This document shows positions 1 to 10,589 of a stretch of 64,000 nucleotides of DNA, one piece after another. The position numbers and the translations under genes were made by a program. The notes under the pieces were generated by a model. The model ran no database searches and was not told the origin of the DNA. It was given only the letters and a program-made list of their open reading frames with translations. Source of the DNA: Allium sativum (taxonomy: Eukaryota > Streptophyta > Magnoliopsida > Asparagales > Amaryllidaceae); contig CM060912.1 in NCBI GenBank assembly GCA_030737875.1, positions 331,192,731 through 331,256,730 of the forward strand, written 5' to 3'. How positions within the stretch are numbered: position 1 is the first letter of the stretch; each line of letters opens with the position of its first letter.

Positions 1-1032
1 CCTCTTACAATCAAATCCAGTACGCATGTCCCGTCCTCGACTTGGGTCGAGACCACAAAGATACTTAAATGGGTTACTGGTTTGAAAAGGTCCCCCATGC
101 ATGACATAAGCTTTTCCACCTATGCTTGGTCCCGTCTAAGGTTTTTCCCACTTAACCACATTCTTATTCATGTCTTCTTACATGTTTCAATCTTGGTTAA
201 GTGCATCTAATCGTATTTCAAATGACACCCAAGACACCCACTAAATTCCACATGCCACCCAAGGCACCCACTTAACCCCCTCATGTCCCACTAGATGTTT
301 ATCTGGTTAAGTGTTTCTTAATTCATTAATACCGTAACCTTGTAAAGACCTCCCACATTAGACTGGCATTTTTGGCAGCTGAATTTGCCGGGCGGGTCCG
401 TGCAGTCTTACACCACAAATGAGCCTAACCTCGTGTCTTTAAAACTGTTACACATTTAATTCATGCCTAAGACCTCCCACATTAGACTGGCATTTTTGGC
501 TGTTGGATTTGCCGGGCGGGTCCGGGCAATCTTACACCACATCGTGTCTTAGGCGATTAATTACATAATTAATTATCCCCAATTTGAATTAATTTCCCTA
601 TTCAAATTGTCAATCAATTACAAATTTAACTATGTCCATAATTAACACCTTAATTATGTCCATCTATTTATGGTATATAAAATTATACCGATTAACATCA
701 CATTTAAGGCATTTATGCCAATTCTCAATATTAAATCTTTTAATATTATCCCATTGCCCCACGTTGTACGTTCGTTCGTTTAATGTGAAATATACGTTAG
801 ACTCGAATAGTCTAACTTATGGAATAAAGAGAAAACATCACAACATGCATAGAATAAAAACTAGATTTAAACATAAGGGGTGAACTTGCATGTGTGAACA
901 AGGTTTTGAATCTAAAACATGCATAGGCCAAAGTCACAAACTTGCCTAAACTATGGACGTCATAGATCTAATCATAAGGTGTAAACTTGCATAGGCAATA
1001 GTCACAAACTTACATTACATGATTCATACTCC

Positions 1033-1087
<55 letters not shown>

Positions 1088-1848
1088 TTGCATATGTGAT
1101 TTATGCAACATAAACTATGGTGTAAACATGCATCTAAACATGTAAATTAAGATCTACATGTAAACTAGCATATAGAATTATGTATACTAGCATATAACTC
1201 ACACATGTCTTAGCCTAAAGTTTAGATCCAAGCTTACACATAAAATAGATGTCATGAAACATGTAAGGTGGTATGTGATTCTCATTAACTTGCATATGAT
1301 TCAAATCTAAATTAACATCCAAACTTGCATATAGAATTATCAAGTTAAACTTACATATGATTTAACATATGAATTAGTCCCAACAAACATAATCAAACTA
1401 GAATATGAAGCATCATTATGAATTGATTGTACATAAGCCAACAATTAACATAGATTTTCAACATAGATGATAACATCACAGCTTTACAACATAGATAATA
1501 ACATCATAGATTTACAACATAGATAATACCATAACGGTCAATGATTCACAACATAACCGTATAACCCAAATCATAACTCAACCTAATTAAATTGTTAATT
1601 ATCTTATTAAAGAAATCGAACTCACAACTCAAAGAAGGTCTTGCGTTCTGAAATCTGAGTTTTGAAATTGATTTAGCTTTCCTTTGAAGAAGACAAATTT
1701 GTTGTTGTTTAGATTTGAGTTGAATAGAAATGAGTTGATTAGCTTTTCTTTCTCCTAGATGGTGGCGGCTACTCTAGGTTGCAAGGAGACAGCATGGCGG
1801 CCATGGTTCTAAATTTTTATTTGATTTTAGGGTTTGAGTCTACATGTG

Positions 1849-1856
1849 TTTATATA
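1849..1856 (-). promoter_or_regulatory. TATA-like box of the LTR
   Basis: TATATAAA on the minus strand. It is followed downstream by a CCATGGCCGCCATG-containing transcribed-leader-like stretch that is also present in the right LTR (23145-23152). The same arrangement, TATATAAAC followed by a GCCGCCATG leader, is seen in the gypsy element at 32117-42027. The promoter role is inferred from position and conservation. Confidence 0.45.
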
Positions 1857-2264
1857 GAGCAATTAGATTAATATAGGCCATTGGATCTCACAGGATCCAT
1901 CACCACCGTCAAGACTAGATAGAGTTATCCTATTGACTCAGCAACAGATCAGGGATGACTCAGCAAATGTATTAACAAACTTCTATTTGTACTAAATGTT
2001 CATCTTTTACCGATTTACATATTTATGGTTTTATATGTAAATCATTCACAATAACATTAATTATGTTCCTAATTAATGGTATACCAATTATACCGTTTCA
2101 TACCAATTACCCAAATTCACCCAAAACTAGTCATGTTCCCATTTCTCAAGTTATGCCCAAAACTAGATTTATATGCTAAATTTCATACTTTGTCATTCAT
2201 GCCAATTACTCCAAATTATAACTTAATAATCATGCCATGATACATGTTCCCAAATTATGCCTAC

Positions 2265-2315
<51 letters not shown>

Positions 2316-2572
2316 CTCTTAATTAATATACATAACAAATTAACACTCATCTACAAATTAATTTCAATCTATTCATGTCCCCTCCAAATAAATTGACTGT
2401 ATTTATCTTCTCAATTATATATATATATAAATATATATATTCAATATATATATATATATATATTTAATTTTCTTTTTATCTATCTTCCCAATTAACCATT
2501 TTTACACTAAACCACTTTTTGAACCGCGTTCAAACTAAGCCGCTTTTTAGCCATTCCCCTAAAACAAAAATA

Positions 2573-2646
2573 TGGCATTGGCGGGGATCTAACTCTGTAC
2601 CTCTTGTATGCAAGTCACATGTTCTAACCAAACGAGCTACTAAGTC
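2573..2646 (-). other. tRNA-like sequence embedded in the LTR (left copy)
   Basis: On the minus strand this 74-nt stretch has a box-A-like TAGCTCGTTTGG (2628-2639), a D-arm-like GGTTAGAAC, an anticodon-loop-like CTTGCAT (UGC, alanine-like) and a box-B-like segment, and ends in GCCA. The D stem nearly pairs; the anticodon and T stems pair poorly. It is a relic or tRNA-derived segment, not a functional tRNA. Confidence 0.5.
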
Positions 2647-2901
2647 TTTTGCATACAATCCTTAGAACAATGCTAAACAATATTCTTCTCTCATTCCTCT
2701 TTTTCCATGTTTTGCTGCAATATTTAATTTAAGGATATCTTTTTCATACGGAGTCCAATTTATGCAAACTCGGACTCTATCTCAAGCAGAATTCCGAGAC
2801 GAACGCAATGGCGCAACCCGTTTCACCTAATTCTTTTTCTAAAAATTAATTATACCTTGATTTTTTATTTTTTATGTTCATAGAAAATACGGGGTGTTAC
2901 A

Positions 2902-2914
2902 TTCTCCCCTCTTT
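2902..2914 (-). promoter_or_regulatory. Polypurine tract of the minus-strand gypsy element
   Basis: AAAGAGGGGAGAA on the minus strand abuts the 3' LTR. The sequence just upstream (2915-2938 region) carries the TTTCGGGGACGAAA hairpin also found next to the PPT of the elements ending at 12972 and 38827. Confidence 0.85.
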
Positions 2915-3739
2915 AAAGGATTTCGTCCCCGAAATCTTCCAGTTGGGAAGAATGTGTCCTACCATCCAATCATCCATCTACTCAACCATCAGGCACATGT
3001 ATCCATTGTCCTTAAGAGACTTCTAATGCTTTCATGTTTACATGCATAGTGTGTACATGTCCGTATACAATGCAAAAATCAGGCGGTCTACTGATTCAGT
3101 TGACCTCCTTAATGCAAACCATGATAGTGCCATGCATCCATTATGTATGCAAAAGATTCCTAATGATACATATTATTTCTACATGTGTGCACAACCATTC
3201 ATCCGAATGCAGCATCCATATGATAATACAACCATGATACATCCATTAATTTAAATACACACACATATTAATATGTAATATGAGAGTGATTGAGCCGATC
3301 TAGTGCCCAATGTGTGTGTAAATGCATCCTTGAGAAACCACTAGCAAACAGTTGCATCCACTTGCATCCACCAAACATAACATGTCTCAAACACATGTTT
3401 ACACCCATTATTTTCTACCTAAAGGTTGAAGACTTGATCGATAGGATACAACCGAGTGATATAGCGAGTAAAACGAAAGCTCTGTTCCCATTAGACATCG
3501 GTTAAGAGAATAATTCCCTAAGTATTAACCCCGAAGACCGAAATCAACATTAGATTGACACTCAGAGATTACCCCCATTAACAAATGTCAAAACTAGAAA
3601 TCTATTTCATGCTTCGAGTAAAAACCCTATCCTTTTCAGAAATATTCAGATTGGTACAGATCAGATTATCAAATGATTCTTAAGAAACTAAGCATGATAA
3701 AACCCCACCATATCCCACAAAACCCAGAATGTATGAGTC
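2915..3739 (-). other. 3' untranslated internal region of the minus-strand gypsy element
   Basis: There is no coding frame. It aligns with the region between the chromodomain and PPT of the other gypsy element (37770-38820). Shared stretches include the block at 3502-3552 (a ...TTTCGGTCTTCGGGG... motif) and the repeated GGATGCAAGTGGATGCAA-type run around 3330-3400. The C-terminal integrase/chromodomain seen at 37955-38261 is missing here. Confidence 0.6.
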
Positions 3740-3836
3740 ATCTTGGAGCGATGCGAGTCTTCAAGAATCATCTTCCTTAAGCTCTCGTCTTGCGGTACGC
3801 AAAGTCTCTCATTTCTACGTAACCAGCCTCTCTCAT
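3740..3836 (-). pseudogene. Integrase N-terminal (zinc-binding) fragment
   Basis: Translation on the minus strand gives a short degenerate match to the start of gypsy integrase: LR.P.DESLRKMILEDSHRSKM, in the place where LRK-I-EEAHRS normally precedes the histidine of the HHCC finger. The catalytic DDE core is absent. Recognition rests on this short motif and on its position after the RT/RNase H remnant. Confidence 0.5.
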
Positions 3837-4330
3837 CTATAGCATATCTACAAAGATGGCTCGAAGACTCCCATCTGGCAAAACTAAAACTGGAGTTGTC
3901 GTCAAAGCCCTCTTCAAACGCTTGGTTGCGTTCTTAGGAATCTTCCAATCTTGGATTGCCACCACCTTCGCGGGATCCACAACTATCCCTTCCTTAGAGA
4001 CCACGTGCCCTAAGAATCTCACCTTCTTCGTCAAAAGAAATGGCATCAACATAGGGTCCTAAACAATCCATTACTTCACATCTTTCTCAAGTCCACTCGA
4101 GTCATCTCATAACGCTATTGAGTCTAACTCGGGGCAGGCCATACCATCGAATAGTCTTATCATGTCACAGCTTCCCATCACCCTTCGAGTAAACCAAGAT
4201 ATTCATGCAATGAAAAATCACCACAGCTATTTATCTCTCACACAAACCATCCTAGTCGAACTCGACATCCCCCAAGCACAAGCCCCAAAGGCCTAAACCA
4301 ATATCAGACAAGCACCTAAGGAAAACCTCC
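3837..4330 (-). pseudogene. Reverse transcriptase / RNase H remnant
   Basis: A recognisable RT segment follows the catalytic motif: [18 protein letters not shown], then a stretch ending near [11 protein letters not shown] that leads into RNase H. About 130 nt upstream the usual Y-x-DD-I-L-V-Y-S-K motif is decayed to CMNILVYSK (near 4180-4200), so the catalytic aspartates are lost. The N-terminal half of RT is missing, and stop codons and frame changes occur throughout. It is a dead copy. Confidence 0.75.
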
Positions 4331-4453
4331 TTAGAATTCGGACAATCTACGTGAGATGATACTAGCAAAACAACCAAACAATTGAGCACCCCATTCCGAA
4401 ATGCTTCTTCTTATGAACCCCTTCTCAAGCTACTATTTAACTTGCTTACTGAA

Positions 4454-4894
4454 TTATCTCTTCTCTCTCGGATCCATGTGACGCACTGGCAATGCTACTG
4501 GCTTTGCATTATCCACTTGGTATATACGAAAGTCTATCTCGCGCCTCGGGGGTAAAGCCTGAACTTCATCGAAGACGTCACCATACTCACGGACCCCACG
4601 AACAGATTCCAAATCATCGTTGGACACGCCAAGAGATTCTAGGTAGCTAAGCATCATTGGACCTTTAGGGTCACAAGAAATATCAAGGGTCTATCCACTA
4701 TGAGTCAACCATTTTACTACCCTTCGTTCACAATCTAGGATGACAACATATCTAGCTAGCCAATCCATCCCTAGAATCAACCCATAGCCCATGAAACCAA
4801 GCACAAAAGCATTACATTCAAAACCAACGCCTAAGATCGACAATCTCAAATTCGTACAGACCATGGATAAATGAGCCGACCCACCAATAGGATT
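4454..4894 (-). pseudogene. Protease C-terminal part and protease-RT linker of gypsy pol
   Basis: The minus-strand translation contains GYGLILGMDWLA (protease C-terminal region), then MMLSYLESLG and a linker ending in DNAKPVALPVRHMDPREK, the stretch that normally precedes RT. A stop sits near 4890, where the other copy reads SNPIGG. It is nearly collinear with 36595-37057 of the plus-strand gypsy element. Confidence 0.8.
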
Positions 4895-5398
4895 TTAGAC
4901 TACAATGGGATCCACAACAAGACTAGTATTTAAGTGCAAGGTCTCAACTAATGATGTAGAGATAAACGAATGTGATGCGCTAGAATCAAATAAAGTACGG
5001 ACAGGATGATCAAACAGAAAAACTAAACTCTCAACGGAAATGTTTCTACCTCGTTCTTGCAACGGTGGGACCGCAAGAGCCTGAACCTGCTCCCTTGCCT
5101 GCTCCGGTGCCATGAGATCCTGAAGCTGCCCGCCAAAAGTTCTTTGCCCTTGTCCCTGTTTCCTTGGGCAGTCCTTAACTAGATGACCTGCCTCTCCATA
5201 GTGGAAACAGCCAGTCTTCTTCTTTTTCCTACAGTCTTTACTCAGATGGCCTGGTGTCCCACAATTAAAGCACTTCTTCTTTTCTTTGCCATTATTGTTC
5301 TTCCCGCCCTTCTTGTTTTGTTATTGTGGTTTCTTTTGATCTCCTTTCTTCTCAGGTGCCTTATTAGCATTGGCGCCTTTCTCCTCTTCATGCATAAG
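4895..5398 (-). pseudogene. Gag C-terminal zinc knuckles and aspartic protease N-terminal part
   Basis: On the minus strand this begins exactly at the insertion point of the giant-LTR element. It encodes two CCHC knuckles: CFNCGTPGHLSKDC is intact, while CFHYGEAGHLVKDC has lost its second cysteine (C to Y). The protease active-site region follows, LFDSSASHSFIS, where the family has DSG (Gly to Ser). An in-frame stop also lies just upstream of the knuckles. The N-terminal part of this gag is at 19517-20153. Confidence 0.85.
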
Positions 5399-5403
5399 CG
5401 CCA
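5399..5403. repeat. Target-site duplication CGCCA (left)
   Basis: CGCCA directly precedes the TG of the left giant LTR and is repeated at 19512-19516 directly after the CA of the right one. It falls on the gag codons Met-Ala. Confidence 0.95.
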
Positions 5404-6425
5404 TGTAACAACCCGTAAAATGCGAGCCAGTTTGAAAATTTTAAATTGGCAATTTTAGCGAATTTTGATTATTTAAAATAGATTATTTTAAATAATATCG
5501 ACGAGAAAATCTATTTTGAATATAATTAGAACGTATATATTATATACGTCGTCGTTAGAATATATAATAATTATATATAATTATAAAAGGAATTGAAAAT
5601 GGCGCGGTAGTTCGAAAATTCGATTTCTAATTTCAAATGAATATACAGAATTCAATATAAGTCAGAATTGAACGAAACAAGAAATATTTGAATCTGTATA
5701 ACTATATCTTTGTAACGAAGTTAACAAACTGAGATTTCATTTTAGAAATGATAAGATATGTCCAGTTTAAAATTAGAAATAGTCGCTGTGGAATTTATAT
5801 ATATTTTTATATATATATAAGGCCCTTAAAAATAGCAATTTTGCAAACGACCTCGGATTTCGACGAAACCACTTTTGTTGGGTCCGCAGTGTAAAGTTAT
5901 TGCTAGATTCCAAATTTCATAATTTTCCGAATCAATATGTGAGCGTGGCAAAGGAAAACGCGTTTGACCAGTTTCTGTTGAATTTAATCGACTGGAAATT
6001 TGCCATTTTGTAAACGGTCTCAGAATTCGATGAAACTAGTTTTGTTAGGACCGTATCGTCAATACGAAGCTAGAAAATATTTTTCTGGAATTTTTCTAGT
6101 TAGTATGTGACCCCGGTAATTTGAAATATGCGTTTAAAATTCAATATAGTGATTTAAATGTAAATTCAACGGAAACTGATTGTAACGATCAAATCAGCTT
6201 GCGATACATATCCCATTGTGTTCGGAATGGGGGTGAAACGCTATGGACGACAGGCGGTGGACCTCGTTTAGAGGTCGTATGTAAAAGTCCCTTTTTAGAA
6301 ATTAAATAATTAAATTAAATAAGAAAAAAAAAAAACATTTTTCTCTCCCCTTATCCTTCGTTCTGCCCCCCCCCCCCCCGTTCACTTCGATTTCAACCAA
6401 AAGAAAGAAAAAAAAAAAAACCTAA

Positions 6426-6673
6426 ACCCTAAATCGATCGCGCGCCTCCCCCATCAGCGCCGCGCCGCCTCATCGAGCCCCCACCCTCGCTCCGTCGCCC
6501 CTCCGCTATCGCCAGGCCCTCTCTCCTCCCCCTCGCGACTCTTTCCTCCTCCCTCCTCCATGCGAGGACAGCGAGCGCCCCCCCCCCCCCCCCCCCGAAC
6601 CCTAGAATCGCCGACGCGAGCTCCTCCGACCAGGCGAGCTCCTCCGACCAGGCCCCTCGCGTCAGCCCCCCTG
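6426..6673 (+). other. G+C-rich leader-like block of the giant LTR
   Basis: An abrupt C-rich, CpG-rich stretch in otherwise A+T-rich DNA, following an AAACCCTAAATCG-type sequence and poly-C/poly-A runs and ending in CCCCTGTAAG, which could be a 5' splice donor. Equivalent blocks occur in the related solo LTRs (30430-30720 minus; 45700-45870 plus). It may be the start of the transcript; no transcript evidence is available. Confidence 0.45.
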
Positions 6674-6721
6674 TAAGTTTTTAATTTATTTATTTTACTT
6701 TTATTTTTATTTAAAACATAA

Positions 6722-6905
6722 TTAGAAAACTGATTTTAACGCATTTTTAAAAACTGATTTTAACGCATTTTTAAAAACTGATTTTAACGCATTTTTAAAA
6801 ACTGATTTTAAAAGCATTTTAAAAACTGATTTTAAAGCATTTTTAAAAACTGATTTTAAAAGCATTTTGAAAACTGATTTTAAAATAAAAGTAAAAAACT
6901 GATTT
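6722..6905 (+). repeat. 24-bp tandem repeat in the giant LTR
   Basis: Seven or so units of an AAAACTGATTTTAA(C/A)GCATTTTT type, repeated at 14287-14470 in the other LTR. An apparent reading frame rich in Phe-Lys on the minus strand is simply this repeat translated. Confidence 0.9.
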
Positions 6906-6959
6906 TTAGAAAAAGGTTTGAATACCAAAGACTTGATTTTTTTTTATAAGGCGAAAAAT

Positions 6960-7345
6960 ATGATTTTTATATATAGAACTTCGAAATAAAAATATGATTT
7001 TTATATATAGAACTTCGAGATAAAAATATGATTCTTATATATAGAACTTCGAAAGAAAAATATAGTTTTTATGTTTTGAACTTCGAAAGAAAAATATAGT
7101 TTTTATGTTTTGAACTTCGAAAGAAAAATATAGTTTTTATGTTTTAAACTTCGAAAGAAAAATATAGTTTTTATGTTTTGAACTTCGAAAGAAAATAGAA
7201 TTTTTATATATTGAACTTCGATAGAAAAATAGAATTTTTGTATATTGAACTTCGAAATAAAATGTGATTTTTATATATTGAATAACATAGTAAAAATTCG
7301 ATTTTTATATATATTGAATAGCGAAGTAAAAATGTGATTTTTACG
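6960..7345 (+). repeat. ~34-bp tandem repeat in the giant LTR
   Basis: About ten degenerate units of the form GAACTTCGAAAGAAAAATA followed by a T-rich half. The same array is at about 14525-14912 in the second LTR, with a 2-bp length difference. Confidence 0.85.
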
Positions 7346-8544
7346 TATGTAGTGAAAGCAGCAACGAAGGTGACAAAAAGGCGAAACGACGAAGACTTCT
7401 GCAAAGGAGTGCCGTGGAGCTAGGATAGCTAATCTGTGAGAATTTCTCACCCTTCAATTTATTTTCTAGTTATATATATATACTAGGATGCAGACGGTGT
7501 TTAGTAGCACCCGACACAATCGTCCACAGACCATGGACTTGTTTGTTTGGCTGTTTGGTGATTGATTGCGATATTGGTTTGAATGTGGTTTGTGGTGTGA
7601 AAAATCGAATCGATAAATTGGTTAGGATTAGACGTGCGCCGTTATAAGGCGAAGGAGTAAGGCTAGGTTAGACCCTTACTCCAAATTTTGTGGTTTGCAT
7701 AACGAAAGTGAATTTGATTGATATGTGAATGGCGTGGGCCTTCACTAGACCGGGGACAAGGCTAGGCCTTATCCCGTTTTTGGTATCGTGCCGTTATGCC
7801 GCCGAAATTTTCTAAAATATGTTAGAAAAATAAAAATATCATTTTATTGAATAAATGAATTGAATAGAAATTCATAAGTTGAAATAAAATGTTTTATCGT
7901 TAAAAATATAATTTTTAACGTGAAGTGAATAAAATAGAATATTCATTTACAAACCAGATGGTTTGTTTATGTACACCTATTTGAATGACATTGATTGGGA
8001 CGATAAATTTTACACATCGCCCAACAGCACAAATAAAATATGTGTTTGATTGTTTGAAACCCCACACGGGTGTTGGGATGAAATTTGAAGTTCACTCATC
8101 CTGATTGATTGAATATGTCGATCGATTGATTGACAGGCTGTTATAAGCGTTGAATATCTATATTTGATGCTTTTACAGTGTAGTGCACTTTGGTTGATGG
8201 TTGATTATTTTCAATGTTAGTATATACATGTGTTGTATGAAAATCCATATAATTAACTTTATATGGTGATTGATTGGGCCTCATTCCAATTTGAAAAATA
8301 AAGAATATTATAAAATAAAAGTTCATGTGTTGACAGTACTCATTCATTGAGATTGGTCATGTGTTGAACGAAATATTTTGATAATAACAACTATTTTGAA
8401 AAAGAAATATTTGAAATAGAATATTTGAAAATAGAAATTTATGAAGCCGTGTTGATTAGATTGACGCCATTTTGACGTGAATCGATATTTATATCGATTT
8501 TATTCATCTTAAAAATGAATATTGAAAAGTGATTTCGAAATCGA

Positions 8545-8700
8545 ATATTTTGAATTGAATTGAAAACGATTTCGAAATGAATTGAATTGAAAACGATTTC
8601 GAAATGAATTGAATTGAAAACGATTTCGAAATGAATTGAATTGAAAACGATTTCGAAATGAATTGAATTGAAAGCGATTTTGAAATGAATTGAAAATGAA
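8545..8700 (+). repeat. 27-bp tandem repeat in the giant LTR
   Basis: Five near-identical units built on GAATTGAATTGAAAACGATT; the second-LTR copy is at about 16112-16267. The reading frame with repeated SIHFEIVFN on the minus strand is an artefact of the 27-bp period. Confidence 0.9.
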
Positions 8701-9554
8701 TTCAAATTGAATTGAAATTTGAATTGAATAGAAATGAATTTTGAAACAAATTTATAAAGAAGAATTCAATTTTGATTTGAATTGAAATGGAAGTTGAAAC
8801 TGCTTTTGAAACGAATTTAAAACTATTAATATAATTCGTTTTAAATAGAAATCGACGAAGTATATATTATATATATTATATATATAATATAATGGCCTGA
8901 ATAGAACGCGCCGCGTCGCGGCAGTTCGCGAATTTCGACCATTTATTTCAAGCGGACATTACGGGAGATCCGACCGTCGGATTCTCCTAAAACCGGAACC
9001 GTTGGGTTCGTATCGAAAAGAGATTTCTAATGAATGTTAGAAATTTGAAATCTAACGGTTGGATTTGGAGATACGTCCAAATCAAATTCGAAAAAGGTCG
9101 CTGTAAGTGCAGTTCGATGGCCGTTAATGGAAATCGACTGTACGGGCCTTGATAAAATTATTAAAAATAGTAATAATTTGTGTAAAATCATAAGAAATGA
9201 TTTGTGAAAGTTTGGGATGAAAAACTCCATATTTGAAAAGATAAAAATAGATTTTTATCGAAATGAACTAGTTTTGAACTAGAATTATAATTCTATTTAT
9301 TTTTAAATAAATAAATTGAATTCGAAAAGGGTTTTAAAAGTAACCAAAATTCCAATGATTGCATTGGAGTGGATTTGAATCGAAATTGTCTTTGGAATAT
9401 TTCGATGTTGGAATTCGGGATTATACAGGTGTTGTTATGGAAATTTGAAAGATATATATTTATATCGTTATTTCCAATACGACATTTGTTAATCGTAGAA
9501 TTTGATATTGAATATAAGCCGGGATATTTTCTATTCAGAGCCTTGCATTTAATA

Positions 9555-10095
9555 TCAAATGTGATAGGGTTTGTCGTGAATGGTGTCTTCACTAACACTG
9601 TTCTTGAACCCAGTTGAGAAAAGATTAAATCTTTTTATTTAGATTTAATGAAGTGTACCAATTAAATAATATTTAATTGGAATTGAATATCGAATGTGAT
9701 TTGGGTTTGTCGTGAATGGTGTCTTCACTAACACTGTTCTTGAACCCAGTTGAGAAAAGATTAAATCTTTTTATTTAGATTTAATGAAGTGTACCAATTA
9801 AATAATATTTAATTGGAATTGAATATCGAATGTGATTTGGGTTTGTCGTGAATGGTGTCTTCACTAACACTGTTCTTGAACCCAGTTGAGAAAAGATTAA
9901 ATCTTTTTATTTAGATTTAATGAAGTGTACCAATTAAATGATATTTAATTGGAATTGAATTGGTATTGATTTTTGGGTTTATCGTGAACAGTGTTTTAAA
10001 TAACACTTGTTCTTTAACCCGATAATTAATGGAATGTGATTTTGGGTTTATCGTGAATCGTGTTTTAAATGACACTGATTCTTTAACCCAGATAA
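9555..10095 (+). repeat. 136-bp hairpin-rich tandem repeat in the giant LTR
   Basis: Three units of 136 bp (phase points 9567, 9703, 9839) followed by two shorter diverged units. Each full unit can fold into three hairpins: an outer GGGTT/AACCC arm pair around GTGT/ACAC; ATTAAATC/GATTTAAT; and CCAATTAAAT/ATTTAATTGG. Repeated at about 17122-17662. Confidence 0.9.
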
Positions 10096-10589
10096 GGATT
10101 AAAACTAAGTGGAGTTTTAATGAATCTTTAATTAGATTGAAAAGATCGAGAATGGAGTATCACCAGTTTTGCTCCAGGCGATAGTTAAATCTTTAATTAG
10201 ATTTGAACGTGAAATTTAGAAACTAACTGTCGGTTAGCCAAGCAGAATGGTTTTCTGGATATTGATCTGATGTTGGTTTCGGCCTTCGGGGTTAATATTT
10301 GGGGAATTATTCTCTTGATTAATTTACGGTTAGTGACTAATGAATTGGAATGAGGCGTATGTTGTGTTTGTGTAACACTTATTTAAAATATACGCGAGTT
10401 ATTCTGAAAGGCGGGGTTTATCCCATTCTGAATAACTGATGCGACGATAAGTCGAAGATGAAGACGATGGTCGAAGACCGGAGGTCTTCACGTCGTTTGG
10501 GTGATAACTGATGATCTTGATTGGGCTGTACACCCAAGAAGATGGAAACAGTTAGTGATCGTCCAGACGTACTTGGAGATCGATGGATA

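Larger units (their letters stand above)
1..2901 (-). repeat. 3' LTR of the minus-strand gypsy element (truncated by window start)
   Basis: Position 1 aligns with 21295 of the right LTR and the two run together to their TGTTACA ends (2901 and 24442). It contains a tandemly duplicated box at about 350-445 and 470-560, (TA)n tracts at about 1034-1087 and 2272-2313, a TATA-like TATATAAA on the minus strand at 1849-1856, and a tRNA-like segment at 2573-2646. Just outside it, 2902-2914 reads as a PPT on the minus strand. Confidence 0.9.

Noticed and set aside
5183..5458. 91-codon plus-strand frame spanning the left junction of the giant element
   Set aside because: Antisense to the gag zinc-knuckle region and continuing into the LTR; an artefact of the junction.
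6121..6309. 62-codon frame found identically at 13690-13878
   Set aside because: Identical only because it lies in both LTRs; no homologous frame in the related LTR at 42040-42240 and no recognisable domain.
6722..6928. Repetitive Phe-Lys-Ser-Val frame (and copy at 14287-14493)
   Set aside because: Translation of a 24-bp tandem repeat, a multiple of three, which keeps any frame open.
8439..8705. 88-codon frame with repeated SIHFEIVFN (and copy at 16006-16272)
   Set aside because: 27-bp tandem repeat read in frame; no protein evidence.
9555..9960. Possible CRISPR-like array because of regular repeats
   Set aside because: Units are contiguous without spacers, in a plant LTR; it is a tandem repeat.
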